From Massilia solisilvae (GTDB lineage: Bacteria > Pseudomonadota > Gammaproteobacteria > Burkholderiales > Burkholderiaceae_D): a stretch of 64,000 nt of DNA. The notes beneath the pieces were generated by a model. The model was given only the letters and a program-made list of their open reading frames with translations, did not search any database and was not told where the DNA came from. Below, one piece after another: positions 11,101 to 22,701 of this stretch. Location: contig NZ_JANUGV010000002.1 of assembly GCF_024753215.1 (NCBI RefSeq), forward strand, positions 930,001-994,000, written 5' to 3'. Position 1 is the first letter of the stretch. The number at the start of each line of letters is the position of its first letter. The position numbers were made by a program, and so were the translations under genes.

Positions 11101-13524
11101 ATGGGCAAGAAAACATCTTCTTCTTTGAACAACACCCGCAACGCTGACGTTCGTCCGCCGCTGCCCAACCGCCTGGTGCGCCTGTTGTCCGAGGCGCGCT
11201 GGATCGCGCTCGCGGTCGCGTTCGTGTACTTCGTGCTGATCCTGCTCTCGTACAACAAGGCCGATCCCGGCTGGTCGCATGCGAGCGTGGTGCCGAAAGT
11301 GAGCAACCTGGGCGGCCGTGCCGGCGCCTGGCTGGCCGACCTGCTGCTGTTTATCTTCGGCTTTTCGGCCTGGTGGTGGTGCGTGTGCTTCCTGCGCCTG
11401 GTGTGGCGCGGCTACCGCCGCCTGGCCGACAAGTTCATCCACGAGACCGAGCCGGAGCCGGAGCACGACCACGAAGCGCTGATCCGCTGGATCGGCTTCG
11501 TGCTCATGTTCGCGGGCAGTCTGGGGCTGGAATACCTGCGCATGTGGTCGCTCAAGGTGGAATTGCCGCGCGCGCCGGGCGGGGTGCTGGGCCAGTTGAT
11601 CGGACACTCGGCCAACGTCGCGTTTGGCTTCACCGGCTCGACCTTGCTGCTGCTGGCGCTGTTCGGGTTGGGCTTTTCCTTGTTCTTCCAGGTGTCGTGG
11701 CTGGCCGTGGCCGAACGTATCGGCGAGGCGATCGAGCTGACGGCGGACTGGTTCCGCCTGCGCTACGAGGACCGCATCGACCGCAAACAGGGCGAGGTGG
11801 CGGCCGTCAAGCGCGACGAGGTGGTGGACCATGAGCGCGCCAAGTACGTCGAAAAGCATGCGCCCCCCGCCCCGCCCAAGGCCGAGCCGAAGCTGGGCGA
11901 GTCGCCGGCCGACTCGGCGCCTGCCGCCGCGGTGCCGGTGCCGCCGCCGTTCAAGATCGAGCCGGCGATGGTCGCCGTGCCCAAGTCCGAGCGGGTGGAA
12001 AAGGAAAAGCAGGTGCCGCTGTTCCAGGGCCTGCCCGGCGACTCCAAGCTGCCGGCGCTGTCGCTGCTGGATGACGCCCCTGCCGCGCAAGAAACCGTGG
12101 CGGTGGAAACGCTCGAATTCACCAGCCGCCTGATCGAGAAGAAGCTGTCGGACTTTGGCGTGGAGGCCAAGGTGATGGCGGCCTATCCGGGCCCGGTGGT
12201 CACGCGCTACGAGATCGAGCCGGCCACCGGCGTGAAGGGCAGCCAGATCGTGAACCTGGCGCGCGACCTGGCGCGCTCGCTGTCGCTGACCTCGATCCGC
12301 GTGGTCGAGACCATCCCCGGCAAGAACTACATGGCGCTGGAGCTGCCCAACCCGAAACGCCAGATCGTGCGCCTGACCGAGATCCTAGGCTCGAAGGTGT
12401 ACAACGACAGCGCCTCGAGCCTGACGGTCGCGCTGGGCAAGGACATCGCCGGCAAACCGGTGATCGCCGACCTGGCCAAGATGCCGCACCTGCTGGTGGC
12501 AGGTACCACCGGCTCGGGTAAATCGGTGGGTATCAACGCGACCATCCTGTCGCTGCTGTACAAGGCCGACCCGGACGACGTGCGCCTGATCCTGATCGAC
12601 CCCAAGATGCTGGAGATGTCGGTGTACGAAGGCATTCCGCACCTGCTGGCGCCGGTGGTGACCGACATGCGCCAGGCCGGGCACGCGCTCAACTGGGCGG
12701 TGAACGAGATGGAGCGCCGCTACAAGCTCATGTCCAAGCTGGGGGTGCGCAACCTGGCCGGCTACAACGCCAAGATCCTGGAAGCGGCCAAGCGCGAGGA
12801 GCACATCCCGAACCCGTTCTCGCTCACGCCGGATGCGCCGGAACCGCTGGACAAGCTGCCCACCATCGTCATCATCATCGACGAGCTGGCCGACCTGATG
12901 ATGGTGGTCGGGAAGAAGGTCGAGGAGCTGATCGCCCGCATCGCGCAAAAGGCGCGCGCGGCCGGCATCCACCTGATCCTCGCTACCCAGCGCCCGTCGG
13001 TGGACGTGATCACGGGCCTGATCAAGGCGAACATCCCGACCCGCATCGCGTTCCAGGTCTCGTCCAAGATCGACTCGCGCACCATCCTTGACCAGATGGG
13101 CGCGGAGACGCTGCTGGGCATGGGCGACATGCTTTACATGCCGCCGGGGACCGGGCTGCCGGTGCGCGTGCACGGCGCGTTCGTGTCGGACGACGAAGTG
13201 CATCGAGTTGTAAAACATCTGCAGACGACCGGCGAACCGAATTACATTGAAGGCATCCTCGAAGGCGGCACGCTGGAAGAGGGCAACGCGGAAGGCATGC
13301 CGGCCGCGGAGGGTGGCGGCGAGTCCGACGCCATGTACGACCAGGCGGTGGCGGTCGTGCTCAAGCATCGGCGCGCCTCGATCTCGCTGGTGCAGCGCCA
13401 CCTGCGCATTGGCTACAACCGCGCCGCGCGCCTGCTCGAGCAGATGGAGCAGAGCGGCGTGGTGTCGGCCATGCAGAGCAACGGCAACCGCGATATCCTC
13501 GTGCCGACCGCGAACGCCGAATAA
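11101..13524 (+). CDS. ftsK: DNA translocase FtsK
   Basis: The 807-residue protein pumps chromosome DNA through the closing septum and activates XerCD recombination at dif. The N-terminal ~200 residues hold four membrane helices. A Pro/Ala/Glu-rich linker of about 130 residues follows, which is short compared with E. coli. The motor has the Walker [11 protein letters not shown] near residue 469 and Walker [14 protein letters not shown] near residue 590. The C-terminal winged-helix gamma domain, which reads KOPS sites, is present ([20 protein letters not shown] ... [13 protein letters not shown]). I chose ATG 11101 because the extra 28 residues of an upstream in-frame ATG look like untranslated leader. 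lolA follows 14 bases after the stop. Confidence 0.97.
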   Translation: MGKKTSSSLNNTRNADVRPPLPNRLVRLLSEARWIALAVAFVYFVLILLSYNKADPGWSHASVVPKVSNLGGRAGAWLADLLLFIFGFSAWWWCVCFLRLVWRGYRRLADKFIHETEPEPEHDHEALIRWIGFVLMFAGSLGLEYLRMWSLKVELPRAPGGVLGQLIGHSANVAFGFTGSTLLLLALFGLGFSLFFQVSWLAVAERIGEAIELTADWFRLRYEDRIDRKQGEVAAVKRDEVVDHERAKYVEKHAPPAPPKAEPKLGESPADSAPAAAVPVPPPFKIEPAMVAVPKSERVEKEKQVPLFQGLPGDSKLPALSLLDDAPAAQETVAVETLEFTSRLIEKKLSDFGVEAKVMAAYPGPVVTRYEIEPATGVKGSQIVNLARDLARSLSLTSIRVVETIPGKNYMALELPNPKRQIVRLTEILGSKVYNDSASSLTVALGKDIAGKPVIADLAKMPHLLVAGTTGSGKSVGINATILSLLYKADPDDVRLILIDPKMLEMSVYEGIPHLLAPVVTDMRQAGHALNWAVNEMERRYKLMSKLGVRNLAGYNAKILEAAKREEHIPNPFSLTPDAPEPLDKLPTIVIIIDELADLMMVVGKKVEELIARIAQKARAAGIHLILATQRPSVDVITGLIKANIPTRIAFQVSSKIDSRTILDQMGAETLLGMGDMLYMPPGTGLPVRVHGAFVSDDEVHRVVKHLQTTGEPNYIEGILEGGTLEEGNAEGMPAAEGGGESDAMYDQAVAVVLKHRRASISLVQRHLRIGYNRAARLLEQMEQSGVVSAMQSNGNRDILVPTANAE

Positions 13525-13538
13525 GACAAGGACCACAC

Positions 13539-14177
13539 ATGCAATTGAAATCCACATCCGCGCTGGCCACACTGTTGGCAGCCGGCCTGCTGGCCGTCAG
13601 CAGCCTGGCCAACGCCAGCGCGCTCGACCAGTTCAAGACTTTCGTATCAAGCACCAAGAGCGCGCGCGGCGAGTTCACGCAAAAGCAGGTGCGCACCTCG
13701 CCCAGCAGCAAGGTCACGCCGCCGTCGTCGGGCACCTTCCTGTTCTCGCGCCCCGGCAAGTTCATCTGGCAGTACCAGAAACCGTACGAGCAGTTGCTGC
13801 AGGCTGACGGCGACCAGCTCTATGTGTACGACAAGGACCTGAATCAGGTGACGGTGAAAAAGCTGGGCAATGCGCTGGGTTCGTCGCCGGCCGCGATCCT
13901 GTTCGGCAGTAACGACCTGGAGAAGAATTTCACGCTGTCCGAAGCGGGCACCCGCGAGGGCATGGAATGGCTGCGGGCGGTGCCGAAGTCGAAGGACACC
14001 ACTTTTGAGCAGATCGGCATTGGCCTGCGTGACGGCATTCCGCAGGCGATGGAGCTGAAGGACACGTTCGGGCAGACCACCGTGCTGCAGTTCAGGAACT
14101 TCCAGCGCAACCCGGCCTTGAGCCCGAATCAGTTCAAGTTCGAGATGCCGAAGGGCGCGGACGTCTTTAACCAGTAG
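13539..14177 (+). CDS. lolA: Periplasmic outer-membrane lipoprotein carrier LolA
   Basis: The 212-residue precursor has a signal peptide (residues 1-27, ending LANASA). LolA accepts lipoproteins from the LolCDE complex in the inner membrane and hands them to LolB. Typical segments are ALDQFKTFVSSTKSARGEFTQKQV, the FLFSRPGKFIWQYQKPYEQ stretch and the C-terminal FEMPKGADVFNQ. It starts 14 bases after ftsK with AAGGA as ribosome-binding site and is probably cotranscribed, the usual arrangement in this group. Confidence 0.95.
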   Translation: MQLKSTSALATLLAAGLLAVSSLANASALDQFKTFVSSTKSARGEFTQKQVRTSPSSKVTPPSSGTFLFSRPGKFIWQYQKPYEQLLQADGDQLYVYDKDLNQVTVKKLGNALGSSPAAILFGSNDLEKNFTLSEAGTREGMEWLRAVPKSKDTTFEQIGIGLRDGIPQAMELKDTFGQTTVLQFRNFQRNPALSPNQFKFEMPKGADVFNQ

Positions 14178-14183
14178 TTTGGC

Positions 14184-14540
14184 CTAGGGCACGAGTTTCA
14201 GAACCAGGGCTGTGATCAGGGTCGTCTGCAGGATTCCTACGGTTACCACCCATTTGATCAGTTCGGTCCTCAGGTTCGCCATCTCTGCCCTGATCTGGGC
14301 GAATCCGGTTTCCATGCGGGTTTCAAGTTGCCTGATTTCGGCCCTGACGTCGGCAAGCCCTTGGGCAAGCTCGTCCTTCGTTGCGAGACGTAAGGCGTAA
14401 TGAGCATCCGCTGAATTAATGGCGTCGAGCAACACCGCGACGTAGGCTCGGGCATGGGCAGGGGGCACACCCGCTGTCTCAAGCCGCTCTACCATTTTTT
14501 GCGTGTCCAAGAGCATTTCGGTGATCTCGCGCGCCTCCAT
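14184..14540 (-). CDS. Small coiled-coil protein with C-terminal membrane anchor (DUF1640-like)
   Basis: The 118-residue protein begins with a short helical part (AREITEMLLDTQKMVERLE) and a GVPPAHARAYVAVLLDA stretch. Then comes a coiled coil with heptads (LADVRAEIRQLETRMETGF, AQIRAEMANLRTELIKW) and a last hydrophobic helix (VVTVGILQTTLITALVLKL). This layout fits the DUF1640/CCDC90-like family, where the C-terminal segment sits in the membrane. Its function is unknown in bacteria. It converges on lolA with only six bases between the stop codons, so the two transcripts must overlap or end in each other. Confidence 0.75.
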   Translation of the reverse strand: MEAREITEMLLDTQKMVERLETAGVPPAHARAYVAVLLDAINSADAHYALRLATKDELAQGLADVRAEIRQLETRMETGFAQIRAEMANLRTELIKWVVTVGILQTTLITALVLKLVP

Positions 14541-14645
14541 GATAGTCGGATCGCGAAATGATGGCGCGATTGAGCGCGCTCCGATACCCGGTTGGTCAAT
14601 CGGCTACACTAGCGCACTGCACAACAATACCTACGACTGAACGGC

Positions 14646-15959
14646 ATGCCCGCCATGGACGACCTTTTCAAGACCGAGCCCTCGCCGCCGCTGGCCGAGG
14701 CGCTGCGACCACGCACCATCGATGAGGTGATCGGCCAGAGCCACCTGCTGGGACCGGGCAAGCCGCTGAACCTGGTGTTCAAGTCGGGCCGGCCGCACTC
14801 GATGATCCTGTGGGGCCCGCCTGGCGTGGGCAAGACCACGCTGGCGCGCCTGACCGCGAACGCGTTCGATTGCGAGTTCATTCCGCTGTCGGCCGTGCTC
14901 TCTGGCGTCAAGGAGATCCGCGCCGCGATCGAGCAGGCGCAGCATTTCGTGTCGATGGGCCGGCAGACGATCCTGTTCATCGACGAGATCCACCGCTTCA
15001 ACAAGGCGCAGCAGGATGCACTGTTGCCGCACGTCGAATCCGGCCTGGTTACGCTGATCGGCGCCACCACCGAAAACCCGTCGTTCGAGGTCAATTCGGC
15101 GCTGCTGTCGCGCTCGCAGGTGTACGTGCTCAAGGCGCTCAGCGAAGACGAGATGCGTCAGCTCCTGCAGCGCGCGCAGCAAAGGGTGCTGGGCCACCTG
15201 CAGTTCGACGAGGTGGCCGTGTCCACCCTGGTTGGCTACGCTGACGGCGACGCGCGCCGCTTCCTGAACCTGCTGGAGCAGACCAAGACCTCGGCCGATG
15301 CCGCCGGCACCACGCACATCACGCGCGAGTTCGTCGAGAACGCGCTCACGCTCAACGCGCGCCGCTTCGACAAGGGCGGCGACAATTTCTACGACCAGAT
15401 CTCGGCGCTGCACAAGTCGGTGCGCGGCTCCAATCCCGACGCCGCGCTGTACTGGCTGTGCCGCATGCTCGACGGCGGCGCCGATCCCAAGTACCTGTCG
15501 CGCCGCATCGTGCGCATGGCGTGGGAAGACATCGGCATCGCCGACCCGCGCGCCATGCAGATGGCGAACGACGCGGCCACCACGTTCGAGCGGCTCGGTT
15601 CGCCCGAGGGCGAGCTGGCGCTGGCACAGGCCGTCATCTACCTCGCGATGGCGCCCAAGAGCAACGCCGGCTACAACGCCTACAACGAGGCACGCGCCTT
15701 CGTAAAGCGCGACCGTTCGCGCGAGGTGCCCGTCCACCTGCGCAATGCGCCCACCAAGCTCATGAAGGAACTGGGCTACGGCCACGAATACCGCTACGCG
15801 CATGACGAACCCTATGCCTACGCCGCCGGCGAGACCTACCTGCCGGACGGCGTGGCGGAACCGGGCTGGTACCGGCCCACCGATCGCGGCCTGGAGGGCA
15901 AGATAGGCGAAAAGCTCAAGTGGCTGCGCGAGCTCGACGAGCAGGCGCGCAACGGTTAA
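14646..15959 (+). CDS. rarA: Replication-associated recombination AAA+ ATPase RarA
   Basis: The 437-residue cytoplasmic ATPase is the MgsA/RarA (Mgs1/WRNIP1) family member that acts at stalled replication forks. The Walker A GPPGVGKTTLARL is near residue 57, the Walker B ILFIDEIHRFNK near residue 113, sensor 1 in LIGATTENPS near residue 138, and the C-terminal tetramerisation region includes LSRRIVRMAWEDIGIADP and the family signature PKSNAGYNAY. It sits between lolA and serS as in many betaproteobacteria, although a sensor kinase and a small secreted protein separate it from serS here. Confidence 0.96.
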   Translation: MPAMDDLFKTEPSPPLAEALRPRTIDEVIGQSHLLGPGKPLNLVFKSGRPHSMILWGPPGVGKTTLARLTANAFDCEFIPLSAVLSGVKEIRAAIEQAQHFVSMGRQTILFIDEIHRFNKAQQDALLPHVESGLVTLIGATTENPSFEVNSALLSRSQVYVLKALSEDEMRQLLQRAQQRVLGHLQFDEVAVSTLVGYADGDARRFLNLLEQTKTSADAAGTTHITREFVENALTLNARRFDKGGDNFYDQISALHKSVRGSNPDAALYWLCRMLDGGADPKYLSRRIVRMAWEDIGIADPRAMQMANDAATTFERLGSPEGELALAQAVIYLAMAPKSNAGYNAYNEARAFVKRDRSREVPVHLRNAPTKLMKELGYGHEYRYAHDEPYAYAAGETYLPDGVAEPGWYRPTDRGLEGKIGEKLKWLRELDEQARNG

Positions 15960-16097
15960 CCGGCACGTGTTATGCCGTGCGGGTTGGTGCGGTTTACATT
16001 TAACATTCAGGCAAATGTGCTGTAACATCGACGGCTCGGGCAACCGGGCCAGTCCCGGCACCAGCGAATGTGGCCCGTCCGCTTACCGGGGAGGGGC

Positions 16098-19000
16098 ATG
16101 GAACGTCGGCCATACGAAGTCGAGGGAGACAGTGAGACAGCAAGCCTCATTCGCGCGCGGGACTGGGCCGGCACGCCGCTCGGGCCGATGGACGAATGGC
16201 CGCAAAGCCTGCGCACCTCGCTGAGTATTTGCCTGGCCTGCCGCTTTCCGATCCTGCTGTGGTGGGGACCGGAGCGGATCATGCTCTACAACGACGAATA
16301 CAGGCCGATCCTCGGCAAGAAGCATCCGGTGGCGATGGGCGGCGCCGGACGCGAGGTTTGGAGCGACGTGTGGCCGATCGTCGGCCCGATGCTCGACACG
16401 GTCAGCAGCACCGGCCGCGCGGTCAAGGCGGAGGACCTGCTGCTCCTGATGAACCGCTACGGCTACAACGAGGAAGCCTACTTCTCCTTCAGCTATTCGC
16501 CGATCCCGGACGAAACCGGCGGCTGTGGCGGCATCTTCACCCCGGTCATCGAGACCACCGAAAAAGTCATTGGTGCGCGCCGCATCGAAAAGCTGCGCCA
16601 GCTGGCCAGCACACCGCGCGCCGGCACGCTTGCCGAAGCGTGCGCGCAATACGCGGCGGTGCTCGCCGATGCGCGCGCCGACGTCCCGTTTGGACTCATC
16701 TACGCGGTCGACGCGGCGGCCGGGCGCGCCACGCTGGCCTGCTCGTTCGGCCTTGACGGCCACCCCGAGGCCGCGCCGCACGAGATCGCGCCCGGGGTTG
16801 GCGACGCGGTGTGGCCGGTGCTGGCCGCGCTGCACGCCAACGAACTGACGGTCGCGCCGTGCGCCGAGAGTGTGCGCCTGCCGCGCGGCGCCTGGGACGA
16901 CGCGTGCGGGCAGGCGATCGTCGCGCCGGTCAGGATGCCGGGACAGGAGCACCCGGTCGCGGTGCTGGTGGCGGGTGTGAGCCCGCACCGCGCCCTTGAC
17001 GCGACCTACCTGTCGTTCTACCAGCTGCTGGCGGACCAGTTGCAGGGATCGATCGGCGAAGCGCTGGCCAACGAGGCCGAGCGCAGGCGCGCGGAAGCGC
17101 TGGCCGAAATCGACCGCGCCAAAACCACCTTCTTCAGCAATGTCAGCCACGAATTCCGCACCCCGCTCACGCTCATGCTCGGGCCGCTGCAGGAGGTGCT
17201 GGCCGATCAATCGCTGGGTGCGCCCGTGCGCCGTCATCTTGAACTCATGCGGCGCAACGGGATCAGGCTCCTCAAGCTGGTCAATGCGCTGCTCGACTTC
17301 TCGCGCATCGAGGCCGGGCGCATGGTGGCATCGTTTGCGCCGGTTGACCTGGCGGCCTGCACCGCCGACCTGGCGGGGGTGTTCCGCTCCGCGGTCGAGC
17401 GCGCCGGGCTGGCGCTGGACGTCGATTGCCCGCCGCTGCCGGAACCTGTGTATATCGACCGCACGATGTGGGAAAAGATCGTGCTCAACCTGCTGTCCAA
17501 TGCCTTCAAGTTCACCTTCGAGGGACGGATCGCCGTGCGGCTGCGGCGCGCGGGCGACCGCGCGGAGCTGCGCGTGTCCGACACCGGGGTGGGCATCGAC
17601 GCGGTACACCTGCCCAAGATGTTCGAGCGTTTCCAGCGCGTCGAAGGCACGCGCTCGCGTTCGCACGAGGGCAGCGGCATCGGACTGGCGCTGGTGCGCG
17701 ACCTGGTGGCCATGCACGGCGGCGACGCGCGCATCGACAGCGTGCCGGGGCACGGCACGACGGTCACCGTTTCGCTCCCGCTCGGCAAGGCGCACCTGCC
17801 CGACGAGCATATCGCAAGGGACGAAGGACAGTCGGCGCGCGAAACCTGCACCGAAGCCTATCTGGAAGAGGCCGAGCTGTGGCTCGCGCCCACGCGCTCC
17901 GGCGTCACGGCGCCGGTCGGGCAACGCAGCCTGGTGTTCGTGGTGGACGACAATCCGGACATGCGCGACTACGTCGCCGACATGCTCTCGCCGACGCACG
18001 ATGTCTGCACCTTTGCCGAAGGCCAGCAGCTGCTGGACGCCGTGCGCGCCCACCGGCCCGACCTGATCGTGTCGGACGTGATGATGCCGGTGATGGACGG
18101 CTACCAGCTGCTGGCGGCGCTCAAGCGCGACAAGACGCTCGCGTCGATCCCGGTCATGCTGCTGTCCGCGCGCGCCGGCGAGGACGAGCGCATCTGCGCC
18201 GAGCGCGCCGGCGCCGACGCCTACCTTGAAAAACCATTTTCGCGACGCGAGTTGCTGGCCAAGATCGACGCGCTGCTGCTGCGCTGGCAGTTGCACCGGA
18301 TCGAGTCCGAGCAGATTCAGCGCATGCGGGCAGTGTTCGAGCAGGTGCCGGCCGCGATTGCCCTGCTGCGCGGTTCCGAGCACGTGTACGAACTGGCCAA
18401 CCCGCTGTACCGTCGCCTGGTCTTCGGGCGCGACTTGCTGGGCAAGCCGATCCGCAAGGCCTTGCCGGAGCTGGCCGGGCAGGGCGTGTTCGAACTGCTC
18501 GACGAGGTGTACCGGTCCGGCGAGCCCTACGTGGGCCACGGCCTGCACGTGGACCTGGTGCGCGGCGACGGGCCCGCGCTGCAGGAGAGCTACTTCGACT
18601 TCGTCTACCAGCCGCTGCGCGATGCCGAGGGAGAGGTCGACGGCATCGCGGTGGTCGCGTTCGAGGTCAGCGAGACGATCCGCGCCCGCCGCGCGGCCGA
18701 GATGGCCAGCCGCGCCAAGGACGAATTCATGGCCATGCTCGGGCACGAGCTGCGCAACCCGCTGGCGCCGATCGTCAGCGCGCTCGAAGTGATGAAGCTG
18801 CGCGGCATCGACAACGTGCGCAAGGAGCACGGCATCATCGAGCGCCAGGCGCAGCACCTGGTCGGGCTGGTGGACGACCTGCTGGACGTGGCGCGCGTCT
18901 CCGAAGGCAAGGTCGAGCTGCAGCGCGAGCCGGCCGAACTGGCGGAAGTGCTGGCGCAAGCGCTGGAGACCGCCGCGCCGCTGCTGGAGGAACGCCACGA

Positions 19001-19811
19001 CGTCGTCCGGATCGACGTGCCGCGCACCGGCTTGCCCTTCCTGGTGGATCGCCAGCGCATGAGCCAGGTGTTCGCGAACCTGCTCACCAATGCCGCCAAG
19101 TACAGCGATCGCGGCAGCACCATCCGCATCGCCGGCTGGCGCGACGGGCAGGACATCGTGCTGGAGGTGGCGGACAGCGGGCAGGGCATCGCGCCCGAGC
19201 TGCTGCCGCGCGTATTCGACATGTTCTACCAGGACGCGCAGAACCTGGCGCGCTCCCGCGGCGGCCTGGGCCTGGGACTGACCATCGTGCGCAGCCTGAC
19301 CGAACTGCACGGCGGCTCCGTGAGCGCGTTCAGCGAGGGGCCGGGCAAGGGCTCCATCTTCACCGTGCGCGTGCCGGCCGCTCCGAGCGGCGCCGCGCTG
19401 CCGCACGGGCCCGCGGCCGCGATTGTGGAAGAAGCGGGCAGGCATCCGCTGCGCATCCTGGTAGTGGACGACAACCGCGACGCCGCCGAAACGCTGGGCG
19501 AGCTGCTGCGCACCTTCGGCTACACGGTCGAGCTGGCGTCCGACGGGCCGTCCGCGCTGGCGCGGCTGGAGCGGCACTGGCCCCAGCTGGCCATCCTCGA
19601 CATCGGGCTGCCCGGCATGGACGGCTACGAGCTGGCGGCACGCGTCCGCCAGATGGCGGGGGCGCGCCAGGTGTGCCTGGTGGCCCTGACCGGTTATGGA
19701 CAGGAGAGCGACCGCGAGAGCGCCCGGCAGGCGGGCTTCGACCACCACCTGACCAAGCCGGTGGACATGCGCGAACTGGTCCGGCTCACGACCAGTCTTG
19801 CGCCCAGCTGA
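16098..19811 (+). CDS. Tandem hybrid histidine kinase (PAS-GAF-kinase-REC-PAS-kinase-REC)
   Basis: The 1,237-residue soluble protein holds two full kinase-receiver units in one chain. Residues 1-160 are a PAS-like sensor of the [15 protein letters not shown] type, 160-330 resemble a GAF domain, then DHp/ATPase 1 with H351 ([12 protein letters not shown]) and N/G boxes, receiver 1 with D660 ([11 protein letters not shown]), a second PAS-like segment near 725-860, DHp/ATPase 2 with H883 ([13 protein letters not shown]) and receiver 2 with D1168 ([13 protein letters not shown]). No transmembrane segment is visible, so it senses a cytoplasmic signal. There is no HPt and no response regulator gene nearby, so the output is unknown. 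ATG 16098 has GGGGAGGGG just upstream; an in-frame ATG at 16068 is less likely. Confidence 0.92.
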   Translation: MERRPYEVEGDSETASLIRARDWAGTPLGPMDEWPQSLRTSLSICLACRFPILLWWGPERIMLYNDEYRPILGKKHPVAMGGAGREVWSDVWPIVGPMLDTVSSTGRAVKAEDLLLLMNRYGYNEEAYFSFSYSPIPDETGGCGGIFTPVIETTEKVIGARRIEKLRQLASTPRAGTLAEACAQYAAVLADARADVPFGLIYAVDAAAGRATLACSFGLDGHPEAAPHEIAPGVGDAVWPVLAALHANELTVAPCAESVRLPRGAWDDACGQAIVAPVRMPGQEHPVAVLVAGVSPHRALDATYLSFYQLLADQLQGSIGEALANEAERRRAEALAEIDRAKTTFFSNVSHEFRTPLTLMLGPLQEVLADQSLGAPVRRHLELMRRNGIRLLKLVNALLDFSRIEAGRMVASFAPVDLAACTADLAGVFRSAVERAGLALDVDCPPLPEPVYIDRTMWEKIVLNLLSNAFKFTFEGRIAVRLRRAGDRAELRVSDTGVGIDAVHLPKMFERFQRVEGTRSRSHEGSGIGLALVRDLVAMHGGDARIDSVPGHGTTVTVSLPLGKAHLPDEHIARDEGQSARETCTEAYLEEAELWLAPTRSGVTAPVGQRSLVFVVDDNPDMRDYVADMLSPTHDVCTFAEGQQLLDAVRAHRPDLIVSDVMMPVMDGYQLLAALKRDKTLASIPVMLLSARAGEDERICAERAGADAYLEKPFSRRELLAKIDALLLRWQLHRIESEQIQRMRAVFEQVPAAIALLRGSEHVYELANPLYRRLVFGRDLLGKPIRKALPELAGQGVFELLDEVYRSGEPYVGHGLHVDLVRGDGPALQESYFDFVYQPLRDAEGEVDGIAVVAFEVSETIRARRAAEMASRAKDEFMAMLGHELRNPLAPIVSALEVMKLRGIDNVRKEHGIIERQAQHLVGLVDDLLDVARVSEGKVELQREPAELAEVLAQALETAAPLLEERHDVVRIDVPRTGLPFLVDRQRMSQVFANLLTNAAKYSDRGSTIRIAGWRDGQDIVLEVADSGQGIAPELLPRVFDMFYQDAQNLARSRGGLGLGLTIVRSLTELHGGSVSAFSEGPGKGSIFTVRVPAAPSGAALPHGPAAAIVEEAGRHPLRILVVDDNRDAAETLGELLRTFGYTVELASDGPSALARLERHWPQLAILDIGLPGMDGYELAARVRQMAGARQVCLVALTGYGQESDRESARQAGFDHHLTKPVDMRELVRLTTSLAPS

Positions 19812-19932
19812 CGGCGGGCTTTTTGCATTCTGCCCCGTGTTTTGCGCGCTTCGTCGCAAGCCGATGGCGGCACGGGGAGCGGATCGGTACAGTGCAACCA
19901 TACCGAACCACTTCTGAAGCAAGGAGCACATC

Positions 19933-20136
19933 ATGAAAATCCGTAAAAACCTCGAAGCCGTCTTCCTCGTCGCCGCCATCGTCACCGTGCCGGCCAGCTT
20001 TGCAGCCGACCGCGTGCAGGAGCTGCACGCCGCCAGGACCGCGCAGGCCGCACCGGTCGCCGCCGACGCCAAGATGAACGTGGTCGTGGTTAAGGGCCAC
20101 CGCCTGTCCGCAGCCGAGAAGGCCCAGCTGAACTGA
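19933..20136 (+). CDS. Small secreted protein of unknown function
   Basis: The 67-residue protein begins with a clear signal peptide (KIRKNLEAVFLVAAIVTVPASFA, cleavage probably before ADRVQ). The mature part is about 40 residues and ends KMNVVVVKGHRLSAAEKAQLN. A ribosome-binding site (AAGGAG) lies seven bases before the start. I recognise no function; short periplasmic proteins with a VVVVKGHRL-like tail are scattered in this bacterial family. It is transcribed alone between the sensor kinase and serS. Confidence 0.75.
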   Translation: MKIRKNLEAVFLVAAIVTVPASFAADRVQELHAARTAQAAPVAADAKMNVVVVKGHRLSAAEKAQLN

Positions 20137-20186
20137 TGCAGGCGTATCCAGCGTGTGGCAAGGGGCCCCTTGTCGAATCTCGCTAG

Positions 20187-21539
<1,353 letters not shown>

Positions 21540-21556
21540 TGATCAGCTGAGGGCGC

Positions 21557-21592
21557 GCAGGCTCTTCCGTTTTTGCGAGAGCCTGCTATAAT
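21557..21592 (+). promoter_or_regulatory. Hairpin abutting the -10 box of tRNA-Ser copy 1
   Basis: Inverted repeat GCAGGCTCT (21557-21565) and AGAGCCTGC (21578-21586) ends exactly at a consensus -10 box TATAAT (21587-21592), 36 bases before the tRNA. The stem follows the serS stop codon, so it may act as the 3' end structure of the serS mRNA as well as covering the -35 part of the tRNA promoter. Confidence 0.5.
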
Positions 21593-21628
21593 CTCGCTTC
21601 CTCGTGAAAACGACCGAATTGAATACCT

Positions 21629-21719
<91 letters not shown>

Positions 21720-21727
21720 TTTTAAGG

Positions 21728-21753
21728 AAAAAGCTCCCACCGGGAGCTTTTTT
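21728..21753. terminator. Rho-independent terminator after tRNA-Ser copy 1
   Basis: Stem AAGCTCCC/GGGAGCTT with a three-base loop and flanking A and T runs can end transcription in both directions. It follows the tRNA and also faces the 3' end of the convergent acetyltransferase gene. Confidence 0.9.
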
Positions 21754-21779
21754 CATTTCGACCGCAGGGATGGCTTATG

Positions 21780-22418
21780 TCAGCCGATTACCTGCGCCAA
21801 CTCCGTCGCAATCTGCTGCCCCAGCAGGTGAATGTGATACCCATCCACGAAGCCATGATGCGCCTGCACGGAGAACGGCAGATGCAGCATGCCGTTCGGC
21901 GCATCCCTGAAGCGTCCCCACGCCAGCGATGGAATATCGGGTGAAGCGAGCGAGGCGGTTGGGTGCTGGATCGACGTGAAATCGAGCCACGGAATGCAGG
22001 TGACGAACACCTGGTTCTTGGCCTCGCGCGGCGTCATCTGGCGGTATTTCTGGTTCATGCCCAGCATGGTTGCGGCTTCGTCGCGTGCCGCTTGGCTGCG
22101 CGCCACGAATTCGCACAAGTCATCTGCCCAATCGAACAGGGCGAAATTCAGGTCATGGTTCTGGTTCGTGACGGTGAACGACGGGATCAGGCGGTCGATG
22201 CAAATCACTTCGCCTTCGAAAATGCGGTAGCGGAAGTTCTCGATCGCGAGCGCCGAGCGCAGCACCGAGCGCAGCATCACGTGAAATGGCGGCAGTCCCG
22301 GCGCCTTGCACCACGGCCGGAAATCCGGCAGCTCCAGCGTGAATGTGATGTTCAGGGCCGGGCTGTCCATACGGTCGAATAATTCGAAACGGTCGCGGCG
22401 CTGTTCAAACTTGTGCAT
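21780..22418 (-). CDS. Chloramphenicol acetyltransferase-like protein (CAT family)
   Basis: The 212-residue protein has the length of CAT enzymes and their active-site signature HHGFVDGYH near residues 187-195, where the second histidine is the catalytic base in the usual HHAVCDGYH. Other CAT-like stretches are ALNITFTLELPDF near the N-terminus, YRIFEGEVICIDRLIPSFTV, and the IPWLDFTSIQHP segment. Acetyl-CoA-dependent acetylation of a small molecule is likely; whether chloramphenicol is a substrate is not known, as many chromosomal members do not confer resistance. I chose ATG 22418. It sits alone between two identical tRNA-Ser genes and runs against them. Confidence 0.88.
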   Translation of the reverse strand: MHKFEQRRDRFELFDRMDSPALNITFTLELPDFRPWCKAPGLPPFHVMLRSVLRSALAIENFRYRIFEGEVICIDRLIPSFTVTNQNHDLNFALFDWADDLCEFVARSQAARDEAATMLGMNQKYRQMTPREAKNQVFVTCIPWLDFTSIQHPTASLASPDIPSLAWGRFRDAPNGMLHLPFSVQAHHGFVDGYHIHLLGQQIATELAQVIG

Positions 22419-22530
22419 CTGTTTTTCTTCTGGTGACAAAGCGGAAGATTGTCTCACACCGCCCCAGTGTCCAGCCTGTCTTCGCCCTAACATTTTCTCA
22501 AAAGATACTGGTAATTTCGGCGGGGGCTGC

Positions 22531-22536
22531 TATAAT
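22531..22536 (+). promoter_or_regulatory. -10 box of tRNA-Ser copy 2
   Basis: A consensus TATAAT preceded by GGCTGC (as GCCTGC in copy 1) lies 41 bases before the second tRNA. Short blocks between box and tRNA, such as GAAA(A)CGACC, are shared with copy 1, showing that the promoter was duplicated with the gene. Confidence 0.6.
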
Positions 22537-22577
22537 GCGTGGCTCTCGACGTTACCCCGTCGAGAAACGACCAAGCA

Positions 22578-22667
<90 letters not shown>

Positions 22668-22674
22668 ATATTCG

Positions 22675-22701
22675 AAAAAAGCTCCCACCGGGAGCTTTTT
22701 T
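22675..22701. terminator. Rho-independent terminator after tRNA-Ser copy 2
   Basis: The stem GCTCCC/GGGAGC with flanking A and T runs repeats the terminator of copy 1. Its last base is the first of the stop codon of the convergent PepSY gene, so it can serve both transcripts. Confidence 0.9.

Noticed and set aside
21780..22418. Acquired antibiotic resistance gene (cat)
   Set aside because: The CAT fold is clear but the catalytic motif and substrate region differ from known resistance enzymes, and no mobile element is present. The chromosomal CAT-like family has many members without known resistance.
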